From: Trichuris trichiura
Lineage: Eukaryota; Nematoda; Enoplea; Trichinellida; Trichuridae
Length of the DNA: 64,000 bases
Direction: 5' to 3'
Assembly (NCBI GenBank): GCA_037903355.1
Contig: JBAJFE010000016.1
Location: 1 to 64,000 of the forward strand
The notes under the pieces are model-generated. The model was not told the DNA's origin. It saw only the letters and a list, made by a program, of their open reading frames with translations, and ran no database searches. Made by a program: the position numbers and the translations under genes. Below are positions 36,679 to 48,792 of this stretch, one piece after another (position 1 is the stretch's first letter; every line of letters begins with the position of its first letter).

Positions 36679-39048
36679 ATCAAACAATGATATTTATTTT
36701 ATAAACGCGCTGTTCCAGGAATAAAACATAGTTTGCATTATAAAGCCGTCCAGTTCGAATCACACGATAATCTTCATTCTTTTTTGGTAGACACCAATAA
36801 TCTCTGTAGAACAAACGTGAATATGTGAAATGGCTGTGAGCTTATTACTTCGGTTTGATGAATTAGTTGTCCGTGAGATAAGTCCCCATGGCTTCTTTTT
36901 CAAAAATATACTAGTTAGTGAATACTGTTGGGTCGCATGAACGAACTGTAGTATTCATAATGTCATTTCCGCGCTAGGATTAGGTGTAGATTTCCTCTTC
37001 TAAACATTTTCATCTTTGAGCACCTGTTCACCGTGTTGAAATAGCTAAAGACTATCTACTAAGTCATCTTCTACATCCTCTAATTTTTTGTCAACCAGCA
37101 ATAAGGAAGAATTTGAAGGCCCTCTATTTCCCAATCCTGGAAGCAGATCCTTACAAACTTCAAGCTCCATTTCTTTATTTTGTTTAAACATTAAAATTCT
37201 GGATAGAGTCTGGTGTTCTTACAGAAATAGTGACACTACTCAAGACTATCACAATTGCGTTTTCCTAAGAATACTTATTGTTGGAGTCCCCATACGTAGT
37301 TACACGTATCGATAGTAGCCATCCTCGCGGTGATCTGTGAGCTTCTTGTGGCATATAGTACACCTCAAGGAGGGACAACAAAAACGGGCAAATCTAATGA
37401 GGTATCAAATAGTGTAGCATTTGCTTACCTCATCTATTCCTGATCACGTGAAGCTTAAGAAGAAAAAATGAAATTTTACCACCCACCATTAATAGAGAGA
37501 GACGCGCACTATTTAACTCAATTGTAATGACAGCGATGCATGAAGCTTGAGAAAGCCTCTGCTGAACATGCGTATCTTGGTAAACGTTCGCTGCAACAAA
37601 AGCATTATCAGCGCAAAACACGGTTGAAACCGCCCTGCTGCTTCACACGGTTTGAAAACCTCATCGATCAGAGCACTAATAAATTCACGTTGCTGCCTGC
37701 ATGAGACTTTATATTCATTTCTACCAACTGAGCCTGTTAACACGCGTTAAACGGGAATTATTCTGTAATACAGCTTTTGCATTACGAAAACATACGGTCC
37801 CGTTTGAAGAAACCACATTTTCACGGCAAGGATAATGTTAATAACATGAACAAAAAGCAAGAAAGTTCTGGTGGCGTACATTAAAATTACGGAAATTAAC
37901 TGGCATATAACAAGAGGATAAAAACATTCCTACAAATAAACTTTTCTTTATACTTTTTATTACCACTATAAGCAAAGTTTTATTCATATAGTTATGGACG
38001 CCTTTGTATCAGGTTTGGGGCATTCATCTGCAAAAGAGTGCATAGCGCAGCATGCCAAGGAAAGTGCAGTAAAGTACCTACTGTTCGCATAAACGCTTCT
38101 ATCGCCCTACAATGGCTGCTTGTTAAAGGAAAGAAAAATTTCATTTGCACCAACTTCTTGTTAGCAACAGCACGAACGTCACGAAGTCGACAGCGTTTGA
38201 ACATTACGCGTAATAGGAAACGTCATCAATTTTCATTAAAGTGTCAACTCAATAATCGTAAATTGCGCTGTTCTTTGGACAAATGTCTTTACTGAAACAT
38301 GAAAACAAATTTATATGTTTATTTAAAACTTGGGAGCCACTAACAGAGATGGAGAGCGATGGAATATCACCGCCTTCAGTTCTGCGCTATTGCATTACAA
38401 TTTCAGTTTGTTCTTCGTTGACAGAGGCAGTATGTCAAAGAACGAATTCTGTTTCATTTGTCTTAGCAACGTTCAGAAAGCTGTCCAATCCATTGTATTA
38501 TAGCTAAATTTCCAAGACACCCATTTCGGAAGTTGACGCGTAAGCAATCGTCCGTGACGATGAAAAATCCAAAAATGGACTCGTCCTCTGTTTGAGAAAA
38601 ATACTGTCCAAAAGATAATCAAAAGGTCAGACCCCTGAAGATACTGTAGACGAATAGATCCTTAATTATCTTGAAATATTGCTACAGGAGCTTTGCAGCT
38701 GAACAGGCCGACGTCTAGCATTGCTTTATTATGCGTTATCTCTGCTGCTAGTCATGATCTATTCAACAACGTAAACTATACGTTGCAAACACTTCCTAGA
38801 AAGCATAACGCAGCAACGACGCTGGAAGATAAGTTTGAATGAGTTTAAAATGCAACGTTTTCCTCTTCCGTACAAACGACAATGGGAAAGAAAAGAAACA
38901 CGTACAAACCAGCAAGACATGAATTTTTATTTTGTACCTCTAAAGAGCATTAAGAGAACCGCGACATACTTAGCTATTGAAAGTTTCAGTGACAGCACTT
39001 TCTCTATCAGGAAGAACAAAAGAATAAATACAGTTGAACTTCCTAAGC

Positions 39049-39606
39049 CAGTGCTTCTCACGGTGGAACAGCTGCCGAAGAGATGTCGCTGCAAGAAGAG
39101 CTGCTGGAGTTGCAGTCCAACGTGGAGATGAAGGCCAGGTTGTCACTGGGTTATCATCAGTTCTGGCTGCAGAAAGAAGTCTCGGAAATGTACCCTGGCG
39201 TACGAGATGTGGTAAGAAAGTTACTGATTTGTCTTCCCTCATCGAGGCTATTAGAGCGCGCATTTAGTATCGTTACGGACCTAGAGACAAAGAAACGCAG
39301 TCGGCTGCAAGTGGTCAGACGAAGCGGTCTGTGTCTGCGAGTTACCGTGATCGAGCCCAACATCCATAGGCTGGTTCGATTGCAAATGCGCGAGCCAAGC
39401 AGCTCTCGCCGACTTCTCGAAAAACAGTTTGCAGAAATAAATCTGTACAGCTGTAGTAGACTTCCTAGCTTCGCAACTATTTCAGGCAACCAGTGCGCCT
39501 GAAATTAGCCAATCACTGTAATCGAAATTGGCCAATCAGAATAGAGGGCCCGGACGCTCCGAAACGTTCTCAGGGTGGTTCAAACGGCCCCGCTTGAGAA
39601 ACATTG
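39049..39606 (+). mobile_element. Short hAT element, copy in unit 2
   Basis: Ends CAGTGCTTCTCA and TGAGAAACATTG are imperfect inverted repeats; flanks TCCTAAGC and GTCTAACG may be a decayed 8-bp duplication. Inside, plus-strand frame 39083-39352 reads MSLQEELLELQSNVEMKARL and LPSSRLLERAFSIVTDLETK, the C-terminal dimerisation region of ZBED5/SCAND3-type hAT transposases. It is an internally deleted, non-autonomous element from a different hAT family than that at 27.6 kb. Confidence 0.85.
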
Positions 39607-40476
39607 GTCTAACGTATGTTAGAGACCCACAACAGCCGAATACGTACTAATAGCGCAATTGACATGACCATTGAGTTTGAATTCCTCTTGACCAGTCATT
39701 AAGCCATTGTCAATTTGGCAGTCTTAAACCTTCCCGTCATGGTCGTCTTTCATGCAACAGTCGTGGACGACAAGAACTCACACATTCGTTGTGCACAGCT
39801 TGCTGAATGCTCATTAGCGGCATCCTTACTTTGACAGTCAGCGGATGAGCAGATCATTTCAAGGTCCATCGGTTGCTTCACTAATTCCTCTTTTCCTTTT
39901 TTGAAAATCAGATCAGCGCCCTCAGCTAACATGCGACCTCATCGTCAGCGCTTTCTCATTCCTTAAACCCAGCGACGCGGTTCCTGATCGTCTCACTGCT
40001 CAGACATTTTGACAAAACGTGTTAGTGACAGCTTTTTATAAACCGCTCAAATGCAATACTTTGTAAAACAAACATTCGAATTATGCGTACTACCCACCAG
40101 AAAAAGTTGTGCGAAAACGTAAGTGGCATCGGAACATAGGCTCCTTCCTGAGCCTTCGAACTATGTTAATTTCAGTTGACAGCCATACAGTACATTAAAA
40201 AGAGAATTCATGTAAAAAGAGGGCATTGCTTCTGGTCCCCTCACCCTTTATAGTCAGCTTACGCAGAAAAAGAAGGGAGAAGCATCAGGATACTATATAT
40301 CGCGTTAAAGGAGAGATAAACCGGTGCTCCTTTGCTTATATTGCGCCCTACAATTGTTTACCGTAAAAAATGTGCACTCCCATGCCGCTGTATATCAAAA
40401 TTAGTCTAATTTACATTCCTGCCATTTACTGCGCCATTCCAGACTTTCAAATAGATTTCAATCAACCAAACCATGC

Positions 40477-40502
40477 TGTGCAAATTCGAAAATGCTATAA
40501 AA
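40477..40502 (+). promoter_or_regulatory. Promoter of paralogue E
   Basis: TGTGCAAATTC at 40477-40487 and TATAAAA at 40496-40502, 41 bp before the ATG. Confidence 0.7.
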
Positions 40503-40542
40503 GGATAGGACGTTCTCTCTTTTCCATTCACTTGCAACTACA

Positions 40543-41941
40543 ATGCATTCACTAACTATCCTCGTTGCTTTCCTACTTGCAGCTACCGCAAATTGCCAAA
40601 AACTATATCGGAAGGAAAAAGAACAATTGCCGGAAGTTTTGGTAAGCGAAGAAAAGTATTTCCTGAGTACATTAATGTACTACACAAACGTGAGCACAAC
40701 CGTGCACCATAGACTGCCTGAGGACATGTTGAAGCTACCATGCTTCCCTACAGTACTAGATGGTGCATGAATAGAAGTCAAAAGTAATTAACAGTTCTTA
40801 CTGAACAATGCGTATGTTCCTTCATTCGGTAGTTGCGAAGGTCTTACTCTAGGTGTTTCGATAGTATGGAAATATGGCTTCCATTTCACAAAAAGTCAAC
40901 TGGATTAACGTCGACTACAAGAAGTGACAACATTAATATGCTTTTGACCTACTACTTATAGCAAACGTACATGAATGAATCCAAAAAAGCTAAACCTCCA
41001 ACTGATCAAGAAACTATCGAAGCAGCCAAAAAATTTGTGGACAAAAAATTGATAGATGAAGAGAAAGCCGTCACGTGGGCACTGCAATCAACGAACATCA
41101 CAGTTGTGAAAGGAAGCAATTTGACAGGACAACTTATAATTCACTTCAATGCAATAATTAAAGAATGCCCCTCTGAAACACAGGTAATGTAGAACTTACA
41201 TCAGCATTGCGCATTCAAAATTAGCTTTATTTCATCACATAATCATTGGTAAACCTAAAGTATCCATAGACGGAAAAAATGGTTGACCAGAAAGCTTTTA
41301 AACTTTTTATAAGTACGAGATGGATTCATCGGTAAAATATAGATATGTAGGTTGCTTCAGTCCTTAAAAGACGTTCTACGCGTCACAAGATGGCGAAGTC
41401 AAAACTGTTACCATAGAAAGACACAATTTGGGTATTGTTCTAAGTGGCCCATTATGAATTACGTTTTCCTGGTATTATGGTGCTGGTTATGCAAACATTC
41501 CACTTATGTTGCTTCTTCATGGTTGTAAGGTCTTCTACGGCTTTTCCCGTTTTTCGTTGTGCTGTTATCTGTAATTTAACTAAAACAACTGCTCTACCAA
41601 CGGATGGATGAACTGTTATTAAGAAAATGTACGGATATCAATACACTCAACTTTTTTAATGTTCAGAGCTTTCGGAACGCTGTAGTTCCGTCGTCAGTGA
41701 GGTTGTGGAGCTTCTTACTCTATGTTGCTTCTTATATGTTTATGCAAGTCTTAAAGCTTTTTAACGGTAGTTTTATTTGCAGAAGAAAATGTCACAGATG
41801 CTCAAGTTTGCCGTTAAAGATCCCAACGATAATTGCAAGCCGAATGTTATCAATATGAAAGCAGAGCATCCGTGTTCACTGTTGTACAGCAAGTACACAG
41901 GAAACAGCAACTTGAACTGCAATATGATCAGAGGAAAGTGA
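40543..41941 (+). CDS. Small secreted four-cysteine protein, paralogue E
   Basis: Exons 40543-40641, 40962-41183 and 41783-41941, 159 aa, phase-0 introns. Signal peptide as in F and G (MHSLTILVAFLLAATANC). Exon 2: QTYMNESKKAKPPTDQE and GSNLTGQLIIHFNAIIKECP; the LAG of A and D is LTG, and Asn-Leu-Thr creates a possible N-glycosylation site. Exon 3: KKMSQMLKFAVKDPNDNC, HPCSLLYSKYTG, LNCNMIRGK. Intron 2 is longer than in D, F and G because it contains about 200 extra bp around a hammerhead-like hairpin (41666-41697). Function unknown. Confidence 0.88.
41666..41697 (-). ncRNA. Hammerhead-like hairpin in intron 2 of E
   Basis: On the minus strand: CTGACGA, perfect stem CGGAAC / GTTCCG, then AAAGCTC. 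It lies in a block absent from the matching introns of D, F and G, so it arrived by insertion after the units separated. Confidence 0.5.
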
Positions 41942-43394
41942 AACCAACGATAACACTTATTTTATAAACGCGCTGTTCGAGCAATAAAACATAGCTTGCA
42001 TTATAAAGCTGTTTTGTTCAAGTCATACACACTCATCTTCATTCTTTTTTGGGAAAAAATAATAATCTCTGTGGAATGTACGCGAATATTCAAAGCGGTT
42101 GTGTGCTTTTTACTCTGATTTGATGAATTAGTTGTCGGTGAGATGAGTTCCTATGGCTTCTTTCCCAGAAATATGCTAATTAATGAATAATATTAGGTCG
42201 CATGAACGAACTTTAGTATTCATAATGTCGTTTCAGCGCTAAGATTAGGTGTGGATTTCCTCTTCTAAACATTTTCTACTTTGAGCATCTGTTCACTGTG
42301 TTGAAATAACTAGTGACTAACTGGTAAGTCATCTTCAACATCCTACAAATTTTTGTCATCCGTAAATAAGGAAGAATTTGAAGGCCCTCTATTTTTTAAT
42401 CCCGCAAGCAGATTCTTACAATCTTCAAGCTCCATCTGCTTATTTTGTTTAAACAACAAAATTCCGGATGGAGTATGGTGTTCTAAGAAAAATGGCGAAA
42501 CACCCAAAGACTGTCAAAGTTGCGTTTTTCTAAGAATACTGATTGTTTGAGTCCCTGTTTATAGTTACACGTATCGATAGCAGTCATCCTCGCGGTGATG
42601 TGTGAGCTTCTTATGGCGTATAGTACTCCTCAGGGAGGGACTACAAAAACTGGCAAATCTTAGGAAGTATCAAATAGTGTTGCATGTGCTTATCTCATCC
42701 ATTCCTGATCACGTGAAGCCAAAAAAATGAAACTTTACCACCGACCATTAATAGAGAGGCGCACTATTTAACTCAGTTGTGATAACAGCGGAGCATAAAG
42801 CTTGAGAATGCCTCTGGTAAATATGCATATCTTGATAAGCAGTCGGTGCAATAAAAGGTATATCAGCGCAATACAGGGTTGAAACTACTCTGGTGTTTCA
42901 CACGGTTTGCGACGTTCATCGACCAGAGCTCTAATAACTTCACCTTGCTGCCTGCATGAAACTCTATATTCGATTCTACCAACTGAGCCTGCAGTCAAGG
43001 AATACGTGTGCAGTTACTTAAACAAATGATCGTCGAGAATATCGCAGTGACGTCAAAAATTGTTTTTAATTCGCCTCAGCGATTGCAACTAGCCTACAAA
43101 AATAATACATCTGACAATTAAAACGTACTGCCCTTAACCCAGAAAATTTCAGGCGCAGCAAAACACAATGCGGGGGGCGGGAGAAATAAAAGAGAAACAA
43201 GAAGAGGAGAGATGATTCCCGTTGACTGTCGGAATTCTGGCTGATTCTCATGCTCAAATAGCCAATCTATAGAACGTTCAGAATGTTTAGGCAGTGTGCG
43301 GAACGTCTAACATTGAAGATTTCATCTACGGCAAGGATTTCATAATGCAAAAGCTTTATTACGGAATAATTCCCGTTTAACGCGTGTTAACTCC

Positions 43395-43427
43395 GGAGCT
43401 TTCAGGTCGACCGAGACTCGTCTTCAG
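43395..43427 (-). ncRNA. Hammerhead-like hairpin, left arm of the Penelope-like element
   Basis: Minus strand: CTGAAGA, stem CGAGTC / GACCTG, AAAGCTCCGGAG. Mirror image of the copy at 46007. Confidence 0.5.
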
Positions 43428-43515
43428 CGGTTGTGAATTATGGATATAAATTGTGCGCGTGACTTGAGTCTTCTGTCGTTACTATGGTTTAAAGCGGGTG
43501 TTTTAAAGTTCTCTG

Positions 43516-45854
43516 TTGGTGGTTTTCTGTTTTTATGGTATGTCATTTGTCCGTTTTTCGCGCAGATTCGCACTAGCGAATTTGAGAGCAAACTACATCA
43601 ACAGACTCAGTTACCTCAAAAACCAGCTACGGAGAGCAATTTACGAAGCCTTAGTCAGACATGTGGATGTGGTCGCAGGAACAGTTTGCACAACACAAAA
43701 ACAGGTATTAAAAAGGAAATTCGACAGACTTCAGGTGTGTTTCCCGGTGACTTCTCCAAATGTCTACAGCAATAGCTTACAAAGGACCACTGAGTCGGAA
43801 CTAATTACAACAATAGTAAACCTCAGCTCCTTCTCTATAAGTGAAAGTGAGAAGGCCATACTAAAAAAGGGACTGAACTTCGTTCCCACCCCTAAACGAC
43901 CACCCATCCTCGATATCGTTACCTCAATTGAAGACAGCTTATCTTCGACAGACCCACAAAGAGCCAGACAGATTAAAAGCACTTTATCTACATTAATCTT
44001 AAATCATTGCTTCAACGCCACTCCTAACTTAAGTCGACATAAGATGAACTGCCTACATCAGCTTCGAAATCAACCCAACAGAATTATCAATAAAGCTGAT
44101 AAAGGGAATAAAATAGTTCTACTAGACAGAAACACCTACATGGAAAAAATGACAGCCATCTTAAGCACCAGCAATTATGCTCCTTTATCCACTGACCCTA
44201 CAGAAGCTTTCCGGAAAAATCTTCGATCTCTTCTCATCACATATGCCACAGAGACCAAGGAGCCTGAAATCAACAAAATGACAACACATCTTAAGTTTGC
44301 ATCGAACTTCAGACCCCCTGAGCTCTACGGTCTCCCAAAAATACACAAACCAGGGATTCCAATGAGACCAATAGTCTCCACCATTAATAGTATTACAAGT
44401 GAACTCAGTCGATACTTAGGAACGGTCATCAAACCACTTACTGGCAAAGAGCCGTCCTTTATCAAAAATAGCAAAACCTTTGTCAACAAAATCCGGAGTC
44501 ACTACCTAGAAGCAGATGAGATTCTGGTTAGTTATGATGTAAAAGAACTATTCCTGAGCATCCCCACATCAGATACACTTGAGATCCTATACAATCTCCT
44601 CAATGCAGACACAAGTCTACCCACGAGAACTAAACTAAATCCCTTTCACAATGTCAAATTGGTTTCCTTTTGCATAAAAGAAGGCAATCATTTCACTTTT
44701 GATAACAAGTACTACAAAACAATCTAGCGGAGTACCTATGCGCAGCCCCTTATCTCCAGTATTAGCAGAAATGTTTATGGAAAGCTTTGAAAGACAAATG
44801 TTCGCAGCGGTAGACAGACACATAGCTCCACGCCTTTTCAAAAGATACGTAGACGATATATTCGTAATTATTAAAGCTGGAAAGGAAAAACAATTTTAAC
44901 AATTCCTCAACAACATCCGCCTGAACCAAATCGTTTTCACAATGGAAAAAGAAGACAACAACACCCTACCCTTTTTGGACGCTTTAATTATTAACACAAA
45001 CGATGGGCTAAAAACCAGAGTATATAGAAAACCCACGCACACGGATCAGTATCACAACTTTTTATCACATCACCCCAGATCAGTAATGCGTGGTATCCTC
45101 TCCGGAATGATAGACCGAGCAATCAAATTATGCAGTCCTGAATATCTTCAACCAGAGTTCAACTACATTCGGAAAATTTTCTACAAGAACGGGTATCCCA
45201 AATGAATCTACTGCAGAAAACACTTCGCACCAGCCTTGCTTAGTTATTCCCTATGTAGCAAGCTTACGAGAAAAAATTACCCGGTTAGGAAGAACATTAG
45301 GCTTCAGAGTCTTCTTCAAGAGCTCTCCTAACCTCAGATCAATTCTTCGCTCGGAGAAAACAAAAATCCCAACAAACAAGAAGACAGGATTAGTATACGC
45401 AGTCGAATGCTCTTGCTCTGGAATTTATATTGGTGAAACAGAGAACACCTTGGAACATAGATTTAATGAACACTTAAAAAAGCTTACAAGTTACAATAAT
45501 GCAAAGGCCATGCTCAATAGCAGTGCCTATGGAACTACACAAAGAGGAAGACCAATTTTAAACCTGATGATCACCATGGAAAAAGCCAAGCAGGCCTCTG
45601 CTGTGGCAGAACATGGCACACAATGTAACCAAACGATCAATCCAAAAGTCTTATGTTATGAAAAGAACCTACGATTAAGAAGAATCAAAGAAGCCCTTTA
45701 CATAAGACACAACCTCACATACAACCGCGACCAAGGAGCAGATGTATGTGAAATTTGGACAAATATAGTGACGCGTTACGACTGCTGCTCCATATTTGGA
45801 CGTGATACAAGAACACATGGAGCAAGTGAAAGGAGAAATAATCATCGCACATGA
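43516..45854 (+). pseudogene. Penelope-like reverse transcriptase / GIY-YIG endonuclease, broken
   Basis: Penelope-like elements code for one protein that copies RNA into DNA and nicks the target. Frame 1 (from 43516) gives the N-terminal and early reverse-transcriptase blocks, including NKADKGNKIVLLDR, YGLPKIHKPG, PMRPIVST and SYDVKELF. The frame shifts near 44700. The catalytic YVDD box is at 44846-44857. In-frame stops follow at 44897-44899 and 45203-45205, and a second shift lies near 45240. The C-terminal part has the GIY-YIG nuclease with a zinc-knuckle-like start (VYAVECSCSG) and IYIGE at 45423-45437. At least four lesions make this copy inactive. Confidence 0.93.
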
Positions 45855-46006
45855 GAAAAAAAGAAAAAAATGCGAAAAACGGACAAATCACATACCATAC
45901 AAACAGAAAAACCACCAACAGAGAACTTTAAAACACCCGCTTTAAACCATAGTAACGACAGAAGACTCAAGTCACGCGCACAATTTATATCAATTATTCA
46001 CAACCG

Positions 46007-46039
46007 CTGAAGACGGGTCTCGGTCGACCTGAAAGCTCC
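46007..46039 (+). ncRNA. Hammerhead-like hairpin, right arm of the Penelope-like element
   Basis: CTGAAGA, stem CGGGTC / GACCTG with loop TCGGTC, then AAAGCTCC. Hammerhead ribozymes are reported from Penelope-like elements, and CUGANGA...GAAA is the ribozyme core. However, an extra C lies between CUGAAGA and the stem compared with the standard core, and no convincing stem I pairing was found around the copies. Confidence 0.5.
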
Positions 46040-47363
46040 GGAGTTAACACGCGTTAAACGGGAATTATTCTGTAATAAAGCTTTTGCATTATGAAAACAT
46101 ACGGTCCCGTACGAAGAAACCACATTTTCACGGCAAGGATTATGTTAATAACATAAACAGAAAGCAAGAGATTTCTGGTGGTGTACATTGAAAGTAGGGA
46201 AATTAACTGGCATATAACAAGAGGATAAAAGCATTACTACAAATAAACTTTTCTTTATACTTTTTATTACCATTATAAGCAAAGTTTTATTCACATAGTT
46301 GTGGAGGCCTTTGTATCAGGTTTGGCGCTTTCATCTACAGAGGAGTGCATAGCGCAGCATGCCATGGAAAGTGCAGTAAAGTACCTACTGTTCGCATAAA
46401 CGCTTCTATCGCCCTACAATGGCTGCTCTTTAAAGAAAAGAAAAACTTCATTTGCACCAACTTCTTGTTAGCAACAGTACTAAAGTCACGAAGTCGACAG
46501 CGTTTGAACGTTATGCATAAATAGGAAACGTCATCAATTTTCCAATTTTCATAAACGTGTCAACTCAATAATTGTAAATTGCGCTGTTCTTTGGACACAT
46601 GTGTTCACTGGAACATGAAAGCAAATTTACATGTTTATTTAAAACTTGGGAGCCACTATCAGAGATGGAGAGCGATGGAATGTTACTGCCTTTAGTTCTG
46701 CGCTATTGCTTTACAATTTCCGTTCGTTCGTCGTTGACGGAGGCAGTATGTCAAAGGACGAATTCTGTTTCATTTGTCTTAGCAACTTTCAGAAAGCTGT
46801 CCAATCCATTGTATTATAGTTAGGTTTGCGAGACGCCCTTTTGTGATGTTGACTCGTAAGCAATCGTCTGTGACGATGAAAAATTCAAAAACGGACTCGT
46901 CCTCTGTTTGAGAAAACTGTTGCCCAAAAGATAATCGATAGGTCAGACCCATAAAGATAGTGTAGGCGAATAGGTCCTTTATTACTTTGAAATATTGCTG
47001 CAGGAGCGTAGCAGCTACACAGGCTGACGTCTAGCATTGCTTTATTATGCGTTATCTCTGCTGTTAGTCATGACTATTCAACAACGCTTACTATACGTTG
47101 CAAGCACTTGCTACAAAGCATAACGCAGCAGCAAAGCTGGAGGATAAGTTTGAATGAGTTTGAAATGCAACATTTTTTTCTTCTGTACAAACAACAACAG
47201 CAAAGGAGAGAAACACGTACAAACCATGAGGACACGAACTTCTATCTTGTGCCATTAAAGGAGCACTAAGAGAACCGCAACATACACTGCTATTGGAAGT
47301 TTCTGTCACAGCACTTTCACTATCGGGAAGAAGAAAAAATAAATACAGTTGAACTTTCTAAGA

Positions 47364-47855
47364 CTGTGTTTCTCACGGTGGAACACCTGCCGAAGACATG
47401 TCGCTGCAAGAAGAGCTGCTGGAGTTGCAGTCGAACATGGAGTTAAAGGGCTGGTTGTCACAGAATTATCAGCAGTTCTGGCTGCAGAAAGAAGTCTCAG
47501 AGTTGCGCCATGGCGTATGGAATGTGGTAAAAAAGTTACTGATTTGTCTTCCTTCATCGAGCCTAGGGGAGCGCGCATTTAGTATCGTTACGGACCTAAT
47601 GACCAAGAAACGCAGTCAGCTGCAAATAGTCAGACGCGGCGATCTGCTTCTGTGAGTTACCTTCATCGAGCTTAACATCGACAGCCTAGTTCAGCCGCAT
47701 CTGGGAGAGCCAAGCAGCTCTTGTTGACTTCTCGAAAACCAGTCCGCATAAATAAATCTGTACAGCTGTAGTTGACCTTCTTGAGCTGCACGTTCTCAGG
47801 GACGCTCGGAATCGTTCTCAGGGTAGTCCGAATGGCCCCCGCCTGAGAAACACTG
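47364..47855 (+). mobile_element. Short hAT element, copy in unit 3
   Basis: Orthologous to 39049-39606: same ends (CTGTGTTTCTCACGG ... CCTGAGAAACACTG), same internal frame (47398-47655, MSLQEELLELQSNMELKGWL). About 65 bp shorter near its 3' end. Its shared position shows insertion before units 2 and 3 separated. Confidence 0.85.
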
Positions 47856-48725
47856 GTCTAACGTATGTTAGAGACCCCCAACACGCGAATACGTACTACT
47901 AGCGCAATTGGCATGACCATTGAGTTTGAATTTCTCTTGACCAGTCCGTAAGCCATTGTCAATTTGGCAGGGTTAAACTCTCACGTCATAGTCGTCTTTC
48001 ATGCAACGCATGTGGACCACTGGACCTCATATCTTCTTTACTCACAGTCTGTTGATGGCTGGTTAGGGGCATCCCTAATTTGACAGTCAGCTGATGAGCA
48101 GACCATTTCAAGGCCCATCGGGTGATTCACTAATTCTTCGTTTCTTGTTTTGAAAATCAGATCGGCGTTGTAAGCTGACATGTGACTTCATCACCAGCGC
48201 TTTTTCATTCTTTAAACCCAACGACAATGTCCGTGATCTTCTCACTGCTCAGATATTTTGACAAAACTGTTAGTGACAGCTTTTCATGAACCGCTCAAAT
48301 GCAATACTTTGTAAAACAAACATTCACATTATCCGTACTACCCACCAGTAGAAGCTGTGCAAAAACGTAATCGGCATCAAAACATAGGCTGCTTCCTGAG
48401 CCTTTGAACAGTGTTAATTTTAGTTGGCGGCCATACAGTTCACTAAAAATAGAATTCATGTAAAGAGAGGGCATTGCTTCTGGTCCTGGGACCCTGTATA
48501 GTCAGCTCACGGGGAAAAAGAAGGGAGGAGCATTAGGATACTTTCTATCGCATTAAATGAGAGATAAACCCGTGCTCCTTTGCTTATATTGCGCCCTGCA
48601 ATTGTTTACACATAAAAAATGTGCACTCCCATGCCGCTGTATATCAAAATTAGTCTAATTTACATTCGTGCAATTCAGTGCGCCATTCCAGACTTTCAAA
48701 TAGATTTCCATAAACCAAACCAAGC

Positions 48726-48751
48726 TGTGCAAATTGTAAAGTGCTATAAAA
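48726..48751 (+). promoter_or_regulatory. Promoter of paralogue F
   Basis: TGTGCAAATTG at 48726-48736 and TATAAAA at 48745-48751, 41 bp before the ATG. Confidence 0.7.
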
Positions 48752-48792
48752 GGACAGGACGTTTTTTCTTTTCCATTCACTTACAAGCTACA

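Larger units (their letters stand above)
33920..37740 (+). repeat. Tandem duplication unit 1 (contains paralogue D)
   Basis: Begins with the block ATAACAAGAAGAT...CATTTCAGCATCACTAAACGCAAAGC, homologous to the starts at 37910, 46206 and 51384, and ends after the region downstream of D (GAAGAATTTGAAGGCCCTCTATTTC at 37107, repeated at 42371). It is the most diverged unit and has no hAT insertion. Confidence 0.8.
43341..46093 (+). mobile_element. Penelope-like retroelement with inverted terminal repeats
   Basis: A 2.75-kb element bounded by near-identical inverted arms of about 220 bp (43341-43561 and 45872-46093; outer ends CATAATGCAAAAGC and its complement). Each arm holds a hammerhead-like hairpin. 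Between them is a broken reverse-transcriptase and GIY-YIG frame on the plus strand. It sits in unit 2 only, between paralogues E and F. Confidence 0.92.
37740..46200 (+). repeat. Tandem duplication unit 2 (contains paralogue E)
   Basis: Begins with ACACGCGTTAAACGGGAATT and the ATAACAAGAGGAT block (37913) and repeats the gene-plus-flank arrangement of unit 1. Enlarged by a 558-bp hAT remnant (39049-39606) and the Penelope-like element (43341-46093). Confidence 0.8.

Noticed and set aside
43341..46093. Reading the reverse-transcriptase region as a retrovirus-like or LTR element.
   Set aside because: GIY-YIG domain at the C-terminus, RT block style and lack of gag, protease and integrase point to a Penelope-like element.
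48619..48792. In-frame upstream ATGs that would add about 58 residues to paralogues F and G (also 55002-55175).
   Set aside because: The extension runs through the TATA box and conserved promoter block, and would bury the signal peptide. The ATG directly before MHSLTILVAF is shared by A, E, F and G, with the equivalent start in D.
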